A DNA stretch of 64,000 nt from Sporobolomyces roseus (lineage: Eukaryota > Basidiomycota > Microbotryomycetes > Sporidiobolales > Sporidiobolaceae): positions 4,154,001 through 4,218,000 of the forward strand of contig JADILM010000001.1 of assembly GCA_016617785.1 (NCBI GenBank), given 5' to 3'. The position numbers and the translations under genes are program-made. Position 1 is the first letter of the stretch. Every line of letters begins with the position of its first letter. Positions 11,219 to 22,437 of this stretch are shown here, piece after piece. The notes under the pieces are model-generated. The model was not told where the DNA came from. It did no database searches and saw only the letters and a list, made by a program, of their open reading frames with translations.

Positions 11219-11753
11219 ATGTCTGCATCACTAGCGCGTACCGTCTTCCGACCTGTCATCTCCTCGCAGGCAACCACTGCTCGATATTTCGTCTCCCAAG
11301 CTACGCGTTCTCAAGGTCAAAGGCAAGAACACGAACAACAAACGAACTTGATGGCACATCTCGCGGTACTAGCTACTCTCCTCGCTTCCACAGTGAGTTT
11401 CCCCGATCCTCTCATTCCATTCTCAGCTTGAGAGATGCTGACTACTCCCAAATGACTGATAGCATTACTACCTCTCCCATCCCGACGCACTCATGTTCGA
11501 TCACCCACCTCGCTCAGCGATCAACTGGGTCCCATCGAAACACATCGCTCATCGACAACTTTCCGTCGCTTCCCCCTCCTCGTCCAATTCTCTCGCTTCT
11601 CCTTCCTCGCCTTTCACTTCGACAAGATCCACTCCTTCACCACGTCCCCCTCCATCGTTGAACGCTCCACTCTTCACGCCCATTCCGTCGACTTTCCTTA
11701 CTCCTTTCGATAATCTTGGGAAATTCCTGGCTGGATTTCGAGTAAGGGATTGA
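11219..11753 (+). CDS. Small mitochondrial-type membrane protein, unrecognised
   Basis: Two exons (11219-11392 and 11463-11753) encode 154 aa. The first about 36 residues are rich in Arg, Ser, Ala and Gln and lack acids (MSASLARTVFRPVISSQATT), as in a mitochondrial presequence. A hydrophobic segment follows around residues 44-61 (LMAHLAVLATLLAST, then HYYLS across the intron). The C-terminal half is Ser/Pro-rich and ends in a hydrophobic-basic tail (DNLGKFLAGFRV). The layout resembles small inner-membrane respiratory-chain or assembly subunits, but no family is identified. The start fits: it follows a TC-rich leader and is the first ATG giving a presequence. Confidence 0.6.
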
Positions 11754-12090
11754 GGGAATAGACCAGCGAGCTTGCGAGAGTGTATATAGTGAGGCTGTGT
11801 AGGTTCGTTCGTGTGTAGTAGGCTTCTCTGGGACCGTTCTGTACCGTTGTCTTTACGAACTGCAATTTCTTCTTTGATGATAACCTCAATCTAACCGGGA
11901 CTTCATTGACTGCCTGGACTTCTGAGGTCCTTTGACCCTGGAAACTCGATCGATCAGAGTCCGCGTTTCGAGTAGGAGGGTCGAAGCGAGGAAATTGAGG
12001 GCGAGGATCAAGGGCCGGATCCAAAGCGAGAATAAACGGTTCTGGAGCTGTCGCTGAGGATTTGCGATCTCTCTGTCGTATCTGGTAGGA

Positions 12091-15000
12091 ATGAGCTGTG
12101 TGAGTGAATGGTAGGAAAGCAAGAGCGATTCATCAACTTCATCAACTCTTGTTCCTCCCCACTACCTAGCTCTCCTGATTACAGACCATCTCAGATACCC
12201 GACAATTAGCTCCAGCGTACACCAATCAAAGTATCAGCCGCTCTCTCGCCCTTGTTCTTCTCCTTCAACTCCCCACTTTCGCTCCTCAATCCAAACTGGA
12301 TCCTCTCGCCGCCTTCACCCAACCGGCAAGGATCCAGATCCTCCTGGTACCGGTTCATCCCATCAAGAGATCCAAATTTGAACGGTATGCAGAGTTGGTG
12401 AGGAAGTTTGATAGAATTCCTTTGGCGGATGTTCCTCCAGATAGAAGAGGCGAAAGAGGTAAGGCAGCTCTCTAGAACTATTTCTCATAGTTAGGAAAAG
12501 ATAGAGAGGGGCGCGAAGGATCTCTGGCAAGCTCGAGAAGACATTCGACGAAGGGATCGTTTCGCTGGACTCATGTCAATCCAGCAAACAACACCGTATT
12601 CGACCTGAACTGATACATGACCGCTCACAGCTATATTCTCATCGAGTCCGACAACGCCCGGCTACCTCTTGTTCGACTACCAGACCCCTACAACCTATGC
12701 CCCTTCCCATCCTCTCGCTTTCCTTTCCGACCTCCAAGTTCATCGACAAATACAAGGCATCATCGGGATTCTAGATGCGACAGAGTACAATGACAAGGAA
12801 TTGAGCACAGCGTTGACGGGATTCCAGAACTCGCTCAAAGATCTGCCGAAAACGTTTGCGACAAAAGTTTATGGGTTCGATCCGAGTGAGAAGCAGCTGG
12901 AAGAAGGGAGGAAGTTCAAAGAGAGTGAGGGAATGGTCATGATCCCTGGAGGAGGGGATGTCACGTTCTTCCTCAAGTCGCTGCTGGCAGACTTCGGTGG
13001 AGAGGTTTTATTCAATTTCTCGAATATGGTGAGTTGCTCTCGATCTCTGTCCAATCCAACGCTAGCTCACGATCCAGAGTATAGGCTGCTCAACTCGAAT
13101 CAAGAACGAACATCCCTACACCGCAAGAGACTCCAGGTGCAAGCGCTCCCTTCTCCTTCGTCCCTCACAAACCAAACGCTCGAACTTCCATCTCCTCCTA
13201 CGCCTCGATCCCTCCAACGAAAGCCACATCATCCTCTTCCACTCCTCCGGTATCCGTCAAGCCCCAACAACCTGTCAATCTCGCCTCTCTCGGAATCGCT
13301 CCTCCGCCTCAATCTCGAACAGCTCAAGGGCAATGGGGAGGGAGTACGTCAGGGAACCAGGAAGGGTTCCTGTATGGATCGAGTATAGCTAGTAACATGG
13401 CGGTACAATCTCAGGTCGTCCCAAGTCCTCCGCCAGGATCAGTTCTCGTCGATCAGAAGGCGCGGAAACGGGTAGCGGGGAGAGAGAAGAAACTGATGGG
13501 AGATATGTGGTTACTCGCTGGCCGTCTGTCAGAGGCGATAGCTTCGTGAGTCATCCTTTCTCTAGTCACGTTTTCTTCAAGTTCATTTACGCATTTGTCG
13601 AGAATTCAAAGGTTCAACGAAGCGATCATGTTGACGAAATCCTGGCAAGATCAAGTTTGGCAAGCTTCAGCACTCGAAGGACTCGCAGTAGCGCTAGTAG
13701 TACAAGCGACGTTGCCAAAGCACGCAATCAATGGCGTTAGTTCCTATTTCCTATCTTCAGACGTCGTGCGAAACTGACATGTCGATAAACTTGACAGCGA
13801 CCACCGCCTATCATTCCAACTCGTAGCGACTCTCCGACACCCAACAGTGCTGCCGATATCACCACATTCCTTTCCTCGATACCCGACCGACTTTCTCAAG
13901 CCGTTTCACTTTACGAAAAGATGCTCACTCCGCTCAATCTTCCCTCCGATTCACCTCCCCCAGATCCAGATCGAACCCACCCCCTGCTCTACGCCGAAGC
14001 ATCCCTCAGATGCGCCTACTTCCTCTTAGCCGTCTACGAAGCTCACGGCTTGATGCAAAAAGCGCTCGATCGACTCGTATCCCCTCCTTCCTCCTCAACA
14101 CTTCCTCCGATCTCAAACGCAGACTCCGATGTATCTCAATCTCGAACGGCTCAACTCGCTTCCCTCGCTCCGTCGAATACGGTTCCTCGCTCTTCGATCG
14201 CTCTCTGGATCAGCACCGCTTACTCTCCTCATCTCGCAACTCTGTCCCTTCCGATCCGACTACGAATCACCTCTGAGGTTGCAAGTCTGTTCGGTCGTAT
14301 AGGGTATCGACGGAAAGAAGCTTTCGTCCTACGAGAACTGGCGGCACTTTGCGCAGAGGGAGTCGCCGGGAGAGGAATCGAGATTTTGCCTGTAGGCGGA
14401 TCGAGAGGAGGAAACGCTGGGATTCCTTCACCAATTCCTGAAGAAGGCGGTCTCTCGAATCCGCCGATACACGTCAACGGAATTCACAAACCGACTCCTC
14501 GAACGTCGAATCTCGTTCAAACGACGTCTTCATCAGCTGGAAACGACTCGATCATTCGACTGTCCGAAAGAGTCTGCGAAGCTTTCGGTATTCGAGTAGC
14601 ACCTAGAGCACCGGGAGGAAAGAAGAAGAATCGAATGAGCATGATGCAAGGTCGAGCACTCGAGATTACAGAAAGCGGAACGGGAGTATTCGGATGGCCT
14701 GGACTACAAGTTGGAGTGCTGAAGGATGCTATCGCCATCGCCGAATCCTTGCCAGGTGAGCAGCTCAGTCTCGTCACGTAAACCTGAACGCGCGAACCTG
14801 ACGCACTCGTTGATTCTTCAGATCCTCAAGCTGCGATACGCTTTACCGTAACTGCTCTTCGAACCCTGTCCGATACGATGTTACCAGCAGATCAGTACGA
14901 GCTGAGTCAGAGTATCCCTCGAATATTCGGTGCAGCAACTCGACGAGGCGTCCCTTTCGAACTCGAGTACTGGGGACCGACTCAACTTGTCATGAGTCTT

Positions 15001-17462
15001 GAAGTCGCTCCGTGAGCTTCTTTCATCATTTTTACCGTTGTATTCGGGCTGACAGCGGTATCTTGAAAATAGATTATCGCCAAATCGAGCTCCTTTCGAA
15101 CATCCCTTACAAGACGCTTCTACTGAAACCGCTTCAGCCTCTGCTGGTCCGAGAAATCCGTTCATCTGGGATCCAAGGAACAGTAGCAAGAAGGCGACCA
15201 AGACGAAACCGACTGTCGTTGAGAACGAGATGACCGAAGTCTTCGTTACTCTTCAGAATCCTTTCCTCTTCGACCTCGAAATCCAGAACATCGAGTTGAG
15301 GTATGTACTGCTTTCTCGGATACTTCCTAGTCCGCTCCGCTGATCTTTCGAGTCTACGCAGCACCTCTGGAGTCCCTTTCGCCGCCGATCCTCTCTCGAC
15401 TGTCGTCCCTCCCGGTTCGTTCCACACTGTTCGACTGACAGGTACTCCTCGTGAACCCGGAATTCTCTTGATTCGAGGATGCAACATTCGTCTCGCTGGT
15501 TGTCCGAGTCGAGAGTTCGTCCTACCGATCTGGGATGAAGAGGAGGATGGTCGACGTCAAAAAGCTGCACTTCTCGACACGTCGAAAGAGCGAGTGAAGG
15601 CGACTGGTCTAGACGCTATCGCACCACTTCCAACTACTTCAGCAGACCCTGCGGCCGACAGCAAGTTCCTCGAATGCATCGTCGTTCCCGAGCAACCTCT
15701 CTTGTGGATGCGAACGACTTCTTTGACTCACGGTGCTCTGATGCTGTACGATGGAGAATTGTAAGGCAACTTGCTCATCTGCATAGAGTTGGGGTGACTC
15801 ACGCCTGTTGCTACAGTTCAACAATACGAATTGCTCTCGAAAACACTTCGTCCTCTCCTATCGATTTCATCAATCTCTCTTTCACCGATTCTCTCTCTCA
15901 GTCGATTCAAGCCTACCTGACGGACAACGAACTGCCAGCCGTCGAAGCTTACGAACTTCAAGCTGAAGCTTTACAACGACCCGTCTTCACCTGGGAAGGA
16001 ACGAAGGAAACTTCGATTCTTCCCGGTGCTTCTCACATCCTCGAAGTCAAGTGCCTCGGCAAAATTGGCTGGTGCGTCCTCCTCTCTCAATCTTCGCGTG
16101 GGCTCTAACTCATCCTGCCGTTATACTGACAGCGGATCCGGAACGATACAAATTGACTACGGACACCTCGACCGCGATATCGTTCGATCGAAGAAGACTT
16201 TCCACACACGACAAATCTTCTGCGACGTCTTCATTACCGTTCATCGAGCAGTCATCGCACACACTCTTGACATCTCCCGACTTCGAGCACTTCCAGAATC
16301 TTCAGCAACTCACAGTCGATCAGCAAGTGTGGTCAATCTCGGTAAACGAGATGCTGCTCTCGACAAGCGACTCGAGGATAGTCTGAGAGACGTGGACGAT
16401 GGCCAACATTGTCTTGTTGCTGTCGATGTCATGAACGTCTATGGGAAACCTTTCGAAGTCAAGCTAGAACGTCGAGAAGAGCGTGAGCCACTTCGTCTTT
16501 TCTACATTATCTCGATATATCACTGACAATACCGAGCCCCAGACAACGACTTCTACCAAGTTCGACAACGGATAGAGCCGGGAGCTACTCTTCGGTAAGC
16601 TCACCTCGTTTCTCTCACTGCTGATAATTACTCACGATCTCGCTTGAGCAGTATGCTGGTTCGACTTGATCGAATTTCTCTATCGCATGAAGAGCTCGAT
16701 CGACCGATACCGACCTTATCCGAGCGGCAATTCGTCGTTGCGAAAGTCAAGAGAACGAAAGAGGCGGAGAGACTGGAGCGAGAGCTGTTCTGGTACAGGG
16801 AGGAACTGTTATCGCGGATTGAGCTGAGCTGGAACGAGGTGAGTCGAATGAGTGAAGCTGGACCACTCGGGAATCGTGCTGATTGCCCCTCGTCACGATT
16901 GAACAGGTTGGAAGTCTTCGAACTGGATCAATTTCGCTTCGACATCTGCCTCTCGACCTCTCGCAACTGCAGATCCTACGTCTCGATGAAGTTTCTATCG
17001 ATCTGTTCCTCGCCGAGAATCCCTCTGCCACGCCTGGAGCATTCGAACTCAAAGGGAGAGGACAGCGACTCTTGTACGAAGCGCAACCTGACGAATTCAT
17101 CGATGTCTGTGCGAGAGTGACGAATGATACTGGTGAGCCCGCATTCTATCATCAGCAATGAAAACCTGAGACTGATCCGAGATGTGTCTTTGATAGCTAC
17201 ACCTCAAGCTCTCACTCTCCGACTAGATCTACATCCCCCTTCTTCCTCCCCTCAGTCCCTCGCTCACCTCGCTCGCTATCTCATCATCGAGGGTGTCTCT
17301 CCCGTTTCTCTCCCACTCCTCGAACCAGGAGAATCTCACGAACAAAGAATATCAATCTGTCTCCTAGCACAAGGTCGCTACGAGTTTGGATGTGTAGTAG
17401 AAGATAGAGGGGTGAAGGGGAAGAGGTGGGAAGCGGGAGAACGTGTCGTGATAGAAGTTTGA
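12091..17462 (+). CDS. TRS120: TRAPP II subunit Trs120 / TRAPPC9
   Basis: This is a large subunit of the TRAPPII tether and Rab-activating complex, which acts at the late Golgi. The N-terminal strand PARIQILLVPVHPIKRSKF and the following region match the Trs120 start. Then come a TPR-like helical region (DMWLLAGRLSEAIASFNEAI, ASALEGLAVALVVQ, YRRKEAFVLRELAALCAEGV) and several Ig-like beta domains (VFVTLQNPFLFDLEIQNIEL, EPGILLIRGCNIRLAGC, LLPLLEPGESHEQR). I estimate 1,300-1,500 aa with more than ten short introns; the stop is TGA at 17460-17462. The start is the weak point: I join a 9-nt exon ATGAGCTGT at 12091 by a gtgagt...acag intron to a frame open through 12180-12460. Starting further downstream is possible. 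Confidence 0.85.
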
Positions 17463-17764
17463 TACGCTGTTTTTTGACCAAAAACCCTTGTTGCCATTTT
17501 ACCTAACCTGTCTCTCTCTCTCTCTTTGGTCTACTCTTCGGTGCGCCCCATGAGGAGCAATGGGTCGTGACTTGCGCAGAGAAGTCTAGTACAAACAGAG
17601 GAGAGAGAAAGACAAGCTAAGGACGAAGGGAGGAAGAAAGTGAAGTAGTATAAATTGTCCATTGAGTTTTCGAAGGAAGGGCATGTATGTTAGAGGAGAT
17701 TTGAGAATCTGTAAGAAGAAGAGGTATAGAAAGAACGGGTAGAAGTCAGATAACATGAAAGATC
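17463..17764. other. Convergent 3' intergenic region
   Basis: About 300 bases between the stops of TRS120 (plus) and KNR4 (minus). It holds a (TC)7-8 run at 17511-17525 and a GA-rich patch near 17600. No gene is seen. Confidence 0.6.
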
Positions 17765-20221
17765 TTAACCAAGTTGGGGAGATCTCATCGGCGGCGCAAA
17801 CTCTCCTTGTTCTTCGTAAGGTGAATCTAGTGGACTGTTGATCCTCTTGAGGTTGTTACCGGTTTCGCCCTGTACGACAACTTCGACTCCTCCTACTCCT
17901 CCTCCTCCTCCTCGACCACCGAGTTGAGGTGATGTGAGATGCATCGAATCATCATCCTCGTCTCTTCCAGGAACGAGTGCAGTCGTACTCCGCTCGGCGA
18001 AATCGTTCATCATTGAGATACTTGTCGAACTCTCCATGGGTCTCACCGGAGAGGGTCGTACCAGATCAATTCCAGTCGAGGAAGACGTCGAGTTTGATCG
18101 AGAAGTAGGGAGGAGGTGTTGAGGAGTCGTAGGAGTTCGTTCTCCACTTCGTTGGGAAGAGAAACTCAAACGACCGAGTGCGGTAGAGGAAGAGTAAAGG
18201 GGGTCATCGGAAGAAAGTTGCGAGTTGAAAGGGAGAGGGGAAGCGAGCGATCCTTGTTCGGAGAAATCAAGGTCGGAGAAGATTGGGACTGTGATAGGAG
18301 CGGGAGGTGGAGGTGGGTTTCTTCGAGTTCGGGGTTGAGATTGAGAGTAGGAGGAAGAGGAAGAGTTGGGATTTCGCTGAGAAGCCTTGTAAGCGCGAGG
18401 AGGATCTCGAAGGAACCCATCGGGAGATTGAGGAGCCTTGTCATTGTTGTTCGAGGAGTGTTGGTGACGTTGAGAATCTTGCGAAGTACGAGGAGAAGAA
18501 GTCGGAGGAGTCGAGGTTGTATCGAGGGGAGGGAGGCTAGCGGGAGGTCCTTTTGGCGAAGGAGGTGATAGCGTGACCTCGACAGTATCGCCTTGACTCG
18601 GCGACAGAGGGTTGTCGTCGTTCGAAGAAGGTCCTTTCATCGTGACGGCAGAAGCCGGTTCCTCCTCAACCTCGACGCCCATCTTGGGAGCAGCCGAGGG
18701 CTGAGTGTCGACGCTCAATGGTCCTTGTCGCCCTCGAGGAGACATCGTAGCTTGAGGACGAGGTTGAGCGGAACCGATTCCGAGTGATCTCCATTTCCGT
18801 CTCGACCGCTCAGCGATGAGTCCAATAATTCCACCTTCGATATCTCCAGCTAATCGTCGGAATTGAGATCGCAAGACCCTACCCGAAAACAGGCATGAGG
18901 TCAGCCGAGTCCGAGAAGCAGAATTTCGGAAAGAGGAAACGAAATCGTACCAAGTATTCGAGCTTCTCGGATCACCTCTCACTCCATCAATGACGTCTTC
19001 ACCATAAGTTCCAGCCGTCTCAAAGTACCCTCTCTCTCCCAACCCATCTTCGTCCCAATTATCTCCTTCTCCACTTCCTCCACTCCCATCACTCCCATCA
19101 TCGTTTCCTCCCAAACTCTCCTCATCACTCTGTCTCTCCCTGAAGCTGCCCCCGTTCGCGCTCCCATTCGCCGACGAACTCGGTCTCTCTCCCAATCTCG
19201 CAAATTCCCCCTTCTCCACGTCCTCTACGAAACTCGCCAAGAACCTCGCCCAACCACCACTCCCGTCCCCAGGGAACAATACAACTTTCTCATCGATCTC
19301 TCTTCCAAAAGCAATCACTTGTCCTGCTTGACCGTAAGATTTTTGACCTTGATTCGCCGATTGAGTTGGGGAAGGAGGATCCAAATCTACTCCGATATAA
19401 TTCCCACATCGATCCGTCAAGAGGGGTAACCATCCTGGGTGAGTATACTTCCTCCTCACCCACCCAGGAGGGAAAGACTTCATTCCTTCTTCTTCCTCTT
19501 GTTCGTTGATCCCTTCTCTGTAACTCGGTCCGTTCGAGTAATGACTAGAATTCGAAGTACTGTTGGCACTGAATGGATCTTGCATCCCTCTCTCTCCACC
19601 TGCCATTTCCAATTTCCTCCAGAATTTCCATTCTTCCTCGACTCGCTCCAAAGGCATCCACCACAAACCCCAAATCAACCCGATTCCACCTTCTTGTGCG
19701 GCGAACGAGAGAGAGTCTTGTCCGTCGTGGAGAAGGTACGAGTCGAGAACTGCAGAAGGGATTTGATAGGGTGCGAGAGAGGAACGGAGGGAAGACAAGA
19801 TTGGGTCATTTGGGGAGAGAGGAGGCGCGAGGGAATCTAGTAGAGTAGGAGATTGGGCGTCGAGGAGATTTGTCAATTGGGTGAAAGTTGCAGAGAGGGG
19901 TGGATATCGTTGTGAGGAGGAAGAGGAGGCGTAAGAGGGTCGAGAGAAGGAAGGGACTGGAGGATAAGCGGGAGAAATAGTGGTGCCTCCTCCTCCGACG
20001 AATGAACCATCTGAAGTAGTTTGTGGTCGATTGTCGGAGAATGAAGGTCGACCGTTTCCATTGGTCGTGTTTGCTCCTCCACCGTCGAGTTGTACATCAT
20101 CGTAATCTCCTGAAGGACGAGATTGAGACGGTGGTTGATTCATATTTGACTGCGACGAGGGTAGGGAGCTCTTGTTTTTTGATTTGGATTTGGATGAGCC
20201 TCCGAAGAGGTAAGAGAACAT
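17765..20221 (-). CDS. KNR4: Knr4/Smi1-type cell-wall assembly regulator
   Basis: A scaffold protein that in yeast links the Slt2 cell-wall integrity pathway and glucan synthesis. The start MFSYLFGG at 20221 matches the usual Knr4 opening. A Ser/Gly-rich linker follows, then the SMI1/KNR4 globular domain at about residues 110-380: FTQLTNLLDAQSPTLLDSLAP, the helix-turn segment DSYLLHDGQDSL, GIGLIWGLWWMPLERVEEEW, and the signature PGWLPLLTDRCGNYIGVDLD with VIAFGREID and LASFVEDVEKGEF. The domain carries a large acidic Ser-rich insertion. The C-terminal half is long, low-complexity and Ser/Pro/Gln-rich. One short intron lies around 18880-18950; the length is near 795 aa, longer than yeast Knr4 because of the disordered tail. 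A gene-body-length antisense ORF set is ignored as shadow. Confidence 0.88.
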   Translation of the reverse strand: MFSYLFGGSSKSKSKNKSSLPSSQSNMNQPPSQSRPSGDYDDVQLDGGGANTTNGNGRPSFSDNRPQTTSDGSFVGGGGTTISPAYPPVPSFSRPSYASSSSSQRYPPLSATFTQLTNLLDAQSPTLLDSLAPPLSPNDPILSSLRSSLAPYQIPSAVLDSYLLHDGQDSLSFAAQEGGIGLIWGLWWMPLERVEEEWKFWRKLEMAGGERGMQDPFSANSTSNSSHYSNGPSYREGINEQEEEEGMKSFPPGWVRRKYTHPGWLPLLTDRCGNYIGVDLDPPSPTQSANQGQKSYGQAGQVIAFGREIDEKVVLFPGDGSGGWARFLASFVEDVEKGEFARLGERPSSSANGSANGGSFRERQSDEESLGGNDDGSDGSGGSGEGDNWDEDGLGERGYFETAGTYGEDVIDGVRGDPRSSNTWYDFVSSFRNSASRTRLTSCLFSGRVLRSQFRRLAGDIEGGIIGLIAERSRRKWRSLGIGSAQPRPQATMSPRGRQGPLSVDTQPSAAPKMGVEVEEEPASAVTMKGPSSNDDNPLSPSQGDTVEVTLSPPSPKGPPASLPPLDTTSTPPTSSPRTSQDSQRHQHSSNNNDKAPQSPDGFLRDPPRAYKASQRNPNSSSSSYSQSQPRTRRNPPPPPAPITVPIFSDLDFSEQGSLASPLPFNSQLSSDDPLYSSSTALGRLSFSSQRSGERTPTTPQHLLPTSRSNSTSSSTGIDLVRPSPVRPMESSTSISMMNDFAERSTTALVPGRDEDDDSMHLTSPQLGGRGGGGGVGGVEVVVQGETGNNLKRINSPLDSPYEEQGEFAPPMRSPQLG

Positions 20222-20846
20222 TGTAAGGCTTTGTCGAGATCTATGTGAGCGTGAGGGAAAGAAGAGAGGAGAGAGAGACAGGAGAAACAACGATCAGTTC
20301 GGCTTTGTTCCTCGGTACAGATAGAGGTTTAGCTGTATCCTCTATCTAGCTGTACAGCTCCTCGTCGACAAAGGGAGGGGGGAGTCGGGATCTCGAGGTG
20401 ATTCATCGTCACTTGGTTCAGTCTCCCTCATTACTCCCACTCGAGCCCTAATCGATAGCTTCATACCTTCCCTGTGCCTCTACCAGTAGTCGAGCTATTC
20501 ACTGTAGCCTCCCGTCGAGAGTGATTGTAGTAGAATTGACGCGCTAAGATCTTGGGTGAAACCTTTCCTTCACATCTCCTGTAAACACTCCCTCGAGCAA
20601 GTGGAAAGTACTGCTCACCTAGTTCAAATCAATCACCTCGAGGTTGAGTCGATCCAGAGACGCGTTGTCGAGAGTGATGAGAAAGCTGGCAAAGGGAAAC
20701 TCTCTTCGAACACTTCGCAGTCGACTCAGACTCAGCGCAAAGTTCCGTTTTCCCTTCAACTCGCAAGTATTCGATGTATTCGATACCTCTCATTCTCTAG
20801 TGGATCAACTCGAAGGTCAAGCATTCACATAAAAGCTACGAATCGA
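20222..20846. other. Intergenic region upstream of KNR4
   Basis: This 625 bases holds the KNR4 promoter and the 3' flank of the POP7-like gene. A GA-rich tract (plus strand) at 20250-20290 corresponds to a TC-rich KNR4 leader. No gene is supported; the ORF at 20556-21083 is overlapping shadow. Confidence 0.5.
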
Positions 20847-22025
20847 TCATTTCCCTCTCCCCCTTCCCATTCCTCTTCCTCTCATCCCACCTCTCCTCTT
20901 CGCACCTCTCCCTCTTCCCCCTCCCCCTTCCTTCCTCGCAAACGCTTTCCCAATTCCAACCATCTTCCCCAATTCCTCGTCCAGCGTCAATACAATCTCG
21001 ATCGTACTCTTACTTCGAGATTGATAAATCATATCCTCGTCCTAATCAAGCTCATCTCTGTATCAGTTCTCAGCCTGAATTAGAGCAAGAGTCAGAGAGT
21101 GAACGTACGTCATCTAGCGGAGTGATCTCGTCCCCTACTACCGTAGTATCCGTTAAAACTTGCATCGTAAAAATCCCTCTCTTCCTCTCTTCTCTCCTTT
21201 TACTCCCTTCCTTCTCCTGACCCTCCTCTCCCGAGTCACCCAAGTCATCATCATCATCTTCCGAGATGCTTGAGCGGGAGTCTTCATCGAGAGGTGAACC
21301 ACCTGGAACTGCATCCCTTATCGCGAGTGCCAGTGACAAAGCCGTTGGAATAGTAGCTGCCATCCCATGCACCTTCAAACAAGTACAGCTATCAACATAT
21401 CGACGTTTCTGCATCAGTACCATATCTCTTTCCTAATCTCTTCGCAAGCTTCTCCTAAAAATGAAGCTCCTCTCTTTGGTATCAATGAGAGAGAGTCAAC
21501 TCACCCTCGTTCAACGAATGCCCCTACACCTTTTTTCAACCACGCACTGAACCCCATCCCACCCCCTACTCCTTCCTCCCCTCCCTTTCCCTTCTTCTTG
21601 ATAGAGTTTCGAACCCAAATTTCTTCGACTTTCGAACCATCTTTCAAATCTTTCGATGTACCTCCAATCTTGTTCCCACTCAACGTTTGGGTGTCTCGAG
21701 CTCGAGCTCTGTTGTCTGTAGTTGTAGTTGAGGAGGTGGTAGAGGTTGAGGGACGGGAAGTGGTTAAACGACGCAATGAACCGGGATGAAGGGTTCGTTT
21801 CTTTGCTTCTGGTAAAGGAGCTTTGCCATCCTCTTTCTTTTGAGGTTTCGAGGTGCTGGTAGATGCTCTAGGATCTGGTGAGGAAAGAGGAAGAGGAAGG
21901 GAAGTTGGATGAGGAGGAGAATGTCGAGCGCGTTTCTTTGGTGGACCACGAGTTGTCGTGGATTGTTGAGAGGATTGGGTGGATTGCGAGGAGGAGGAAA
22001 CGAGTCGGCGTTTGGAGGGTGCCAT
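20847..22025 (-). CDS. POP7: RNase P/MRP subunit Rpp20/Pop7-like (Alba-fold) protein
   Basis: Three exons (22025-21505, 21388-21109, 21041-20847) give 331 aa. The Alba-type core runs from about residue 130 to 300: basic IWVRNSIKKKGK, then CLKVHGMAATIPTALSLALA, an acidic insert (SEDDDDDLGDSGEE), FTMQVLTDTTVVGDEITPLD, and SRSKSTIEIVLTLDEEL. This order (K-V-x-G-x-A-I-P..., a beta strand ending in V-x-D-E-x-x-P, then R-x-x-S-x-I-x-I) fits Rpp20/Pop7, which binds pre-tRNA- and pre-rRNA-processing RNA with Pop6/Rpp25. The N-terminal 130 residues are Ser/Pro/Lys-rich and disordered. The C-terminus ends in GRGRGAKRRGGMRGRGMGRG, an RGG tail more typical of Alba proteins. The third acceptor (gattag) is inferred because it restores the motif. 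Confidence 0.7.
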
Positions 22026-22437
22026 GATCTGGATGAGGGGAAAGATGAGGAGTCAGAGGAGGTTGAGAAGATACGATTCACTTTGATACTCGCTTGGGTG
22101 ATTCAGATGGCTTGGAAGAGCTTCTTAGAGGGTGAGAGAATAGTGTATGGCTTTGCTCAGGTCCTTCCACCTCGCTTGGAAAGTCGTTTCGTTTCTCATC
22201 TTTGGATTCGAAAACTCGCACTCGCTACATCTCAAAGTGGAATATCGAACTATGTACGCGATGTGCAAGATGATGCGACTAGGAGGACGCAGTTGGAACA
22301 AGCCAAGGACGGAGGAGGACGGAAAACTAAGTTAGATTCGAAAAATGTCCGAACGAAAAGGAGCAGAAACGCATTGGAAAGCGATAGAGAACACACTCAA
22401 TTGGCGGGGAAAGACTAGAGAAGGTAGCTATGTGGGA
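22026..22437. other. Intergenic region, nothing seen
   Basis: About 410 bases between the start of the POP7-like gene and the end of the next minus-strand gene. It presumably holds the POP7 promoter. No motif or gene stands out. Confidence 0.5.

Noticed and set aside
10588..11661. 357-codon plus-strand frame
   Set aside because: It is Ser/Leu/Pro-rich from a TC-rich leader and overlaps the better-supported gene at 11219 in another frame; no domain is visible.
6213..11753. Cyclic-peptide (dikaritin/ustiloxin-type) RiPP cluster
   Set aside because: The KR-repeat layout is suggestive, but no UstYa-like oxidase, tyrosinase or other tailoring enzyme is seen nearby and the inter-site segments are not identical short cores.
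17934..18787. Plus-strand frames antisense to KNR4
   Set aside because: They are Arg/Ser-rich mirrors of the low-complexity KNR4 tail with no features of their own.
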